From contig WEDG01002559.1 in NCBI GenBank assembly GCA_017591395.1, positions 227,476 through 291,475 on the forward strand: a stretch of 64,000 bases of DNA, in the 5' to 3' direction. The position numbers and the translations under genes are program-made. Within the stretch, counting starts at the first letter, position 1. Each line of letters begins with the position of its first letter. The DNA comes from Schistocephalus solidus (lineage: Eukaryota; Platyhelminthes; Cestoda; Diphyllobothriidea; Diphyllobothriidae). Shown here one piece after another: positions 58,701 through 64,000 of the stretch. Under the pieces are notes generated by a model. It was not told the DNA's origin, made no database searches, and saw only the letters and a list, made by a program, of their open reading frames with translations.

Positions 58701-60261
58701 GAATTTATATTTGATAAGCACCGGCAAGGCACTGTCTAAGCAAACATTAGTAACGAAATAAAGATATGACAATGTGTGCAGATAAAATGTACAAATACAT
58801 AACTTGTCCTGCTAAATCAACAGTTAGCGATGTTTTAAAATATATTGTGACTAGAAAAATTAGGCAGTAAAAAAACGCCTACCATACAAGTGGAGGCAGA
58901 GTTCAATAAGCCCTCATTATTTAAAAGAAGGTAGGAGAAAAAAACTGCTAAGGAAAAAATGGTCAAGTGGTAGAGTAGGGTAATACGGTAGTAGCATTTC
59001 AGAATGAGATAATGAAACGTCGAGGTGATTCGTTTTGATCACTTAGGCGTATAAAACAAAATCTCACGAAAATGCGTCAATGAACTTAAGTCCTCAGAAT
59101 CTTCGGATCCAGAATTGAATTCTGATGATGGTAAGTATCCAAAGAAAAGGTAGAACTTTAGACTGTGGATCACCGAATGTGAACGTCCGAATGACGTCAT
59201 TGTTTGGATTACTGGTGATATAAGGAGACATCATAGTTCATGGGCGACCCGAGGTAGCGCAAATATAGTTTCAAGAGGGTCACTTAAATTCCCAATGGTC
59301 CTTTCTCCGAGTCATGGGGAAAGCTACTGGGAAAAGATGAGGAAAATAAAAGGTTAATAGAATCAGTGTTAAGATAAATGTGCAGTCTTCGCTTGAATGC
59401 AGATAGACAAGTTAACGACCTTATTTCAATTGGCAAGTTATTCCAAAGAAAACTATACCTAGAAGCAAAGAAGAGAGAGCGTTTACACGTGGAGGATGCA
59501 GGGGAGGTATAATTAGTGCAGAATTTCTTAGGTTATAAGGAAGACTAACAGGGGTAATGACAGAAAGCTTGGGGAGAGTTGAATTATTATTTAGTCGGAA
59601 AAGGAGACAAAAGCCTGCTTCAAGTTTCCTGACCCAAAGAAATTTTAGCTTCATTAGCTGGCATCTTGTTGAGTAGGAAGTAGTTGATAGAGTCGGAAAT
59701 AGGAGTTTTTTGTAAAATGTCTTTGCACATTTTCAATTTTTGAACGGCTAGATTCGTTCATTAAACCGAAAAAAGGACAGCAAAATTCAATAATGGGAAG
59801 AACAAACATACGATAAAGTCTTAATTTAATTTCAGGAAGGTAGAAATTATAAGAAATAAAGCCGCAAATCTGAGCAGCTTTGGCCGTAATTCTATCGGCA
59901 TGAGGCGAAAGATCTAATTTATTGGTGTAGCTTAAGCCCAAGTCCTTGGTGGAGGAACTTTCAATCATAGGGCAATCTCAAAGATAAGAGGTTGCGGCAG
60001 CCTTACAGGCCCAAAACTCATGTAGCGACACTTAGTAGGTGAGAACTCCATTAGCCATGTGGAGCTCCAGGCCAAAGGGCGTCTAAGTCTGAATGAATTT
60101 GTTCTAGGCACCGTTCGGTCGTAGAGTTAGAGAAAGAATACACGCATTTGAGGTTATCAGCATAAAGAAAAGATTGAGAATGTTTAACTATCGATGAAAT
60201 ATTATAATAATAATAGTTGTATTTAATACCGGTTTACAGGCATTGTCAGATGAAATATATC

Positions 60262-60278
60262 AGAAATATATATATCTG

Positions 60279-60340
<62 letters not shown>
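60262..60340. repeat. (TA)n microsatellite
   Basis: About 79 bp of TA dinucleotides with a few GAA interruptions at the left end. Confidence 0.95.
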
Positions 60341-60342
<2 letters not shown>

Positions 60343-60408
60343 CGTTCATCATCTCCTGAAGAAGACGAAGAAGATGAGGGGGCGAGTTCATGGACCAAAT
60401 TGTATTTG

Positions 60409-60451
60409 TACTGACGTTTCGGAAAGCCTTCTCGCTTCCATCATCAGAGTA
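60409..60451 (-). ncRNA. Hammerhead ribozyme motif, Penelope type
   Basis: On the minus strand: stem I strand UACU (60451-60448) pairing with AGUA (60412-60409), core CUGAUGA (60447-60441), stem II GGAA/UUCC extended by GC/GC around a one-base bulge, GAAA (60421-60418), palindromic ACGU (60418-60415), and GUC before the cleavage position. The core is intact. The minimal helix III again predicts dimer-dependent cleavage. Sequence outside the core differs from the 44410 copy, while the fold is the same. Confidence 0.7.
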
Positions 60452-62260
60452 AGTGCTTGCTGCTCCTGGTGGTCTTGAGTTAGTCAGTCTTGCCGCGTGC
60501 CTCGTATTATATCCATGATGGACGCGTGAACTTTGATCTGCCCGATTGCCGCTGACTTCCTTAGACCTCCCCGAGGCTGAACGCTGGCGGGCCTGCGTGA
60601 CTGCTGTCCCCTTTGGAGCCGTCGTAGGTTTAGGCAAGGCAGCGTGCCTGTTGGCCTCACGTCAATCAGCGGACTGAGCAGTCGTTGCTGCTCGTGAGTT
60701 GTTATCCGTTTTACGGGCGCATTCGTGAGGCAGTGTTTGATTTTGTCATGTGACTTTGGCCGCCACCCCGCTTTTCCGTGAGTTTGGAATGTTATCAGTT
60801 CCAACCGAATGTGAATTTTTTTAGGTGAGCTATTTCCCTTTTGAATACATGAAGGCGAGAAATTAATGGTTGATAGAAGCGAATTTGAAAAGCAGAGGAA
60901 TTGTGGGAGTGGGGCTAGTTTCAGTGGTAAAGTTGTTGGCAAAAAAACGAATTTAATAACTTGTTTTTGCCCAAATCGTCTGTAACAAGTTTTTTGTTAC
61001 AGTCGAGTAAGGGCGGAGTTACATTCAGACGCTTAGCCGGTGACCAAACATGGAAGATAAGAGCGACAGATTTGGATGAATTGCCGTCACTTAGAGCCCG
61101 AGACTCCCGACGCTTATATCTCGCGAGCCTTATTTTCGATGCTAATTCAAATATTTGTGCAATCCTTAAATGAACTGACAAAGAGCTTTAGATGAATCTT
61201 TAAGTTGTTTTCGTAATTTTTTAAGTCTGTTGTGGAGAAAATGCGGAACAGTAGAAGACGCTGTATTTGAATTAAATATCTTAAACGGGATTAAAGCCTG
61301 GATTTGTTCTGTGAGGCTCTGCAATAGCTCACGTAAAAAAGTTTGATTCGTTGATTGCGAATATGCTATGCCTATCTAGAGTGCTTACGAAATTATTTAT
61401 CATTTCATGGTTTGTGTTAGCAAAGTCGAGGTCATTGCATTTAACTTCAGGCTTCGTAAGAAGGGGGACTGGAAAACAACAGTGAATTATTGCGTGATCA
61501 CTTGTGAAAAGATCATGATGAAAATTCATAAAGAGAGGGTGGACATCATTTGTAAAAAAATTCAATCTAAATTTTTTTCATTTCTAGTAACTGATCTGAC
61601 CAGTTGGGACATGTTTGAAAAGTTAATAGTATCGACCAATTTCCGATGTTTAGGCGGAGAGGAATTTGCCTGCCAGTCAACGTCTGGCAGATTGAAATCG
61701 CCTACGATTATTTTGACATCAAATTGAGTGTCTGCAACTTTTTTCAAATAGTTCACAGAGCTCGCTTTCATTGCCAGAATAACACGGAGGATTATAGACA
61801 CAGCCAATTAACGCTTTTTTATTGTGAGGGAGGATGACTGAAGCAAAGCATACATTTCCAGAAAAGGACGAAATGCTAAGCTGAAACGGGAAATGTACAA
61901 AGAATGACTTAATATAAAGGAGGCAACCACCGCCAAGTTTTTCAGCGTGGTCTTTGTCTGATAGGTCTGATAGGTCCAGTAACCGGGTGTTGGGCAGGCT
62001 GAAGACAAATCCATGAACCACTTGGTCTTCTTAGACCTTTTCCTCTTTGCCTTTACAAACTCACCAACATCTTCAACATTGCATGTTGGTGCAACGTCCA
62101 GCAGCGATACAGCGCTGGGTTGTAAAGCCAAATTATTGTTACTGCTGCCTGAGCTAAGTGAGGATGGCTTGGAGTAAGGACTAGATGGGAATCCCTTTCG
62201 AATTAGCAAAACGTCCTCTGCTTTACTGGGTTCGGTAAACGCGATATATTTATGTGAGTT

Positions 62261-64000
62261 TTAGGTATGATTGAAGAGGCTTTATGTGCATACGAATATT
62301 GCTTTGCAGAAGACTTGATACGGACATGAGCTTTTTTAACAGGTGGGCAAGAAATAGATTTTTAAGCTTTTTTCTATTGTTAAAACTTATATAAAATTTA
62401 TGGTAATTTCTTATTTTCAAATATTTTTGGATAGCGTCTTTAATTTTATATATAATTTTATGATTGTTAAGCAATTTGCTTTAAAACTATCTTACAAAAC
62501 TTATTATGTTTCAGCTTTGTCTGTTAGTAGTATATTTTTCCGTTTTTAACATCATTTATGCTCTACGTAATTCGAATGCGCAACGAGCCGCACGTCTAGG
62601 TTTTGATAGAGCTTTATGAAACGAATGGTACTAGCAGTTTCATACAGCTAGATCAAACATAATCAACACTATGTTATAAAATACAAATATGAAGACTGTA
62701 GGACTGAATTGAAAGTTTCTTACAATTGAACTCTTCCTGCTCCTGTTCTATTTTCACCTTTTTTAGCAATCAGTCAATTAAGTCTAATTAGTCGGCAGAC
62801 TGCGCTCGCATCTGATTGGAAGTACCTATTCCTTCTAATCGACCGCAGATGTTTCTACCTCTGTCAAATGAATACTCTCGAACGTCAATAACAGACTAGT
62901 CTTAACTCTAACCATTCTTACCCTGATACATTTCATCCCCATTCTGTATAGCTGTTTTAACTTCAAATTTGGCTATTTCTTAACCATGGAAAACAGGTTT
63001 TTTTAATTAAAACAAACTCGTCATTCCGAACACTGCTATTTAAGCAAACAAACAAACCAAAGCTCAAGTGGTTAATTAAAAGCGGAGTTTGTTTTAAGTT
63101 TTTTCCTGTGTTCTAAGGAGTTGACGGCGCCCAAACATTGCCAAATCAATAAACCTTTTTATTTACAAAAAGAGTTTTCTATTCAGAACACCGAAAGCTT
63201 TCCTACCAACAACGCTGTGAACTAACAAGCCCTGACCCGTTGTGGCTTCGCAGATTACATAAGGGACTATTTTTGCTGTTTAAAATTCTAAACAGTTGTA
63301 CATTTAACTCCCTTAAATCTCTGAGGCAGCTCGACCACTCTCAGTGCACCAGTCATCAAGATGTATTTTTAATTCTTCCTTTGGCACGCACCATTAGAAA
63401 CAGACAGTTTTTTCGGTAAAGGCTATAGCAATCTGGAATAAGATACCCAGTAGTATCAAAATTCAGCAAAGCTATCCCTTGTTTACGAGAGCTATCACTA
63501 GTTTTCTATATTCAGGAAGCCTTCCAAAAATTTTGGTTGCTGACACTGTGGAAGCTCTCTTCCGTTCTGATGGCGTTCATGGACTCTGAATCATGTGGCG
63601 GACTTCATGCTGAGGTCGACAGTGAACAGCCATTCGCTGAAATACCTGCTGGTGCAGAATACCAGATCCATAACACTGAATGGATAAATCCTTCACCGGG
63701 CACCTGTGTCAACGCTTCCCTGTCTTGAACTTTAATCCCTCAAAAAGCTGCAATTCTTTCTCCTAAAAAACACTTGAAACGACGATCAGCAGTTTTATTG
63801 ACTGTCAGCTTTAGCCTCTACTGTATATTTAAAGATAAGTGAACGGATTATTTTTACCGTATTTACTGCCCCTAGCAGTGAACTGTCTATTAATTGTTAG
63901 TTTAAAAAAGCTCTTATTACTGCTACATATTATTTGTGGCGGCCATATAATCACTTGGACTAATTAGTTACACTTTGCATAAGTGTGGTTAAAATTGTGC
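62261..64000. other. Unassigned AT-rich sequence
   Basis: No gene, RNA or known repeat recognised. Short frames such as 63537-63728 (plus) lack any motif. Confidence 0.4.

Larger units (their letters stand above)
60190..60790 (-). mobile_element. Ribozyme-bearing insertion inside the CR1-like element
   Basis: A (TA)n tract (60262-60340) followed by GC-richer sequence with a Penelope-type hammerhead (60409-60451) interrupts CR1 coding sequence, which resumes on both sides with a deletion between. No protein domain is visible inside. It may be a solo terminal segment of a Penelope-like element or a non-autonomous ribozyme-dependent retroelement. A CTCATCTTCTTCG-like stretch resembles the flank of the hammerhead at 44410. 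Confidence 0.55.
59290..62260 (-). mobile_element. CR1-like element with endonuclease and RT, interrupted
   Basis: The 5' part (62260-60790) encodes a basic patch (KAKRKRSKKTK), then an APE-type endonuclease with GCVYNPP, IIVGDFNLPDVDW (GDFN at 61702-61691) and FTSDHAIIHC (SDH at 61502-61494), then a linker (KLVTDDLGKNKLLNSFF). The 3' part (60190-59290) encodes the end of the reverse transcriptase: FLYADNLKCVYSF (about 60168-60130), CLEQIHSDLDAL, MSFGPVRLPQPL, DLGLSYTNKLDLSPHADRIT, VLPIIEFCCPFFG and SAFKRRLHIYLN. Most RT fingers and palm are gone, and 60190-60790 is foreign, ribozyme-bearing sequence. The active-site box is YADN rather than YADD. Frameshifts throughout; non-functional. Confidence 0.8.

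Noticed and set aside
59123..59140. CTGATGATGG as another hammerhead core
   Set aside because: No GAAA box or pairing stem at the required spacing.

Overview
The window looks like nuclear DNA of a flatworm, most likely a diphyllobothriid-type tapeworm (Spirometra, Dibothriocephalus or Schistocephalus group). This is inferred from a gene with small exons in a roughly 29 kb span, from retroelement families I recognise from flatworm genomes (Penelope-like, CR1-like, and an RTE-like element ending in C2H2 zinc fingers), and from very long degenerate trinucleotide arrays. No species can be named from sequence alone.

Only one host gene can be supported. It lies on the minus strand and occupies the left half (1982-30981, open at both ends). 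I reconstructed nine exons with consensus splice sites and a reading phase that stays consistent across all eight introns. They encode a tensin-like focal-adhesion adaptor: an LD motif (LDQLLDEL), a long Ser/Pro/Gln-rich disordered middle, and the N-terminal half of an SH2 domain (AWYRLKISRQE, then SFLVRDS and AYGLAVRV). The rest of the SH2 domain and any PTB domain should lie off the left edge. Any upstream exons or promoter lie to the right of 30981. A CpG-rich island at 37.5-38.4 kb is a possible but unproven 5' exon or promoter.

The introns and the whole right half are repeats. They include a 900-bp element with 240-bp inverted ends (2.6-3.5 kb) and remnants of its arms elsewhere, a GIY-YIG endonuclease relic (9.5-10.2 kb), composite (TA)n / tRNA-derived SINE clusters (16-18 kb and 44.8-45.2 kb), and a dead Penelope-like retroelement carrying an inverted copy of its own tail (18.7-21.7 kb). 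A GC-rich repeat family in three modules (a, b, c) sits immediately upstream of an RTE-like endonuclease / zinc-finger relic at 53-54 kb and also occurs as isolated or tandem copies (9, 13, 32-33, 41, 46-47, 51-55 kb). A CR1-like group with inverted copies fills 57-62 kb. Two large degenerate trinucleotide arrays occupy 38.5-39.4 kb and 47.6-51.4 kb.

The most interesting signal is a set of hammerhead-ribozyme motifs. Three (332-376 plus, 44410-44463 minus, 60409-60451 minus), plus one broken copy (16261-16305), are of the Penelope type with a minimal palindromic helix III. A different and better-formed one at 45406-45477 has a long branched stem II and a palindromic ACACGTGT helix III, and it lies between two 100-bp direct repeats, making a 455-bp retrozyme-like unit. 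A decayed copy of its 3' half lies at about 7.94 kb.
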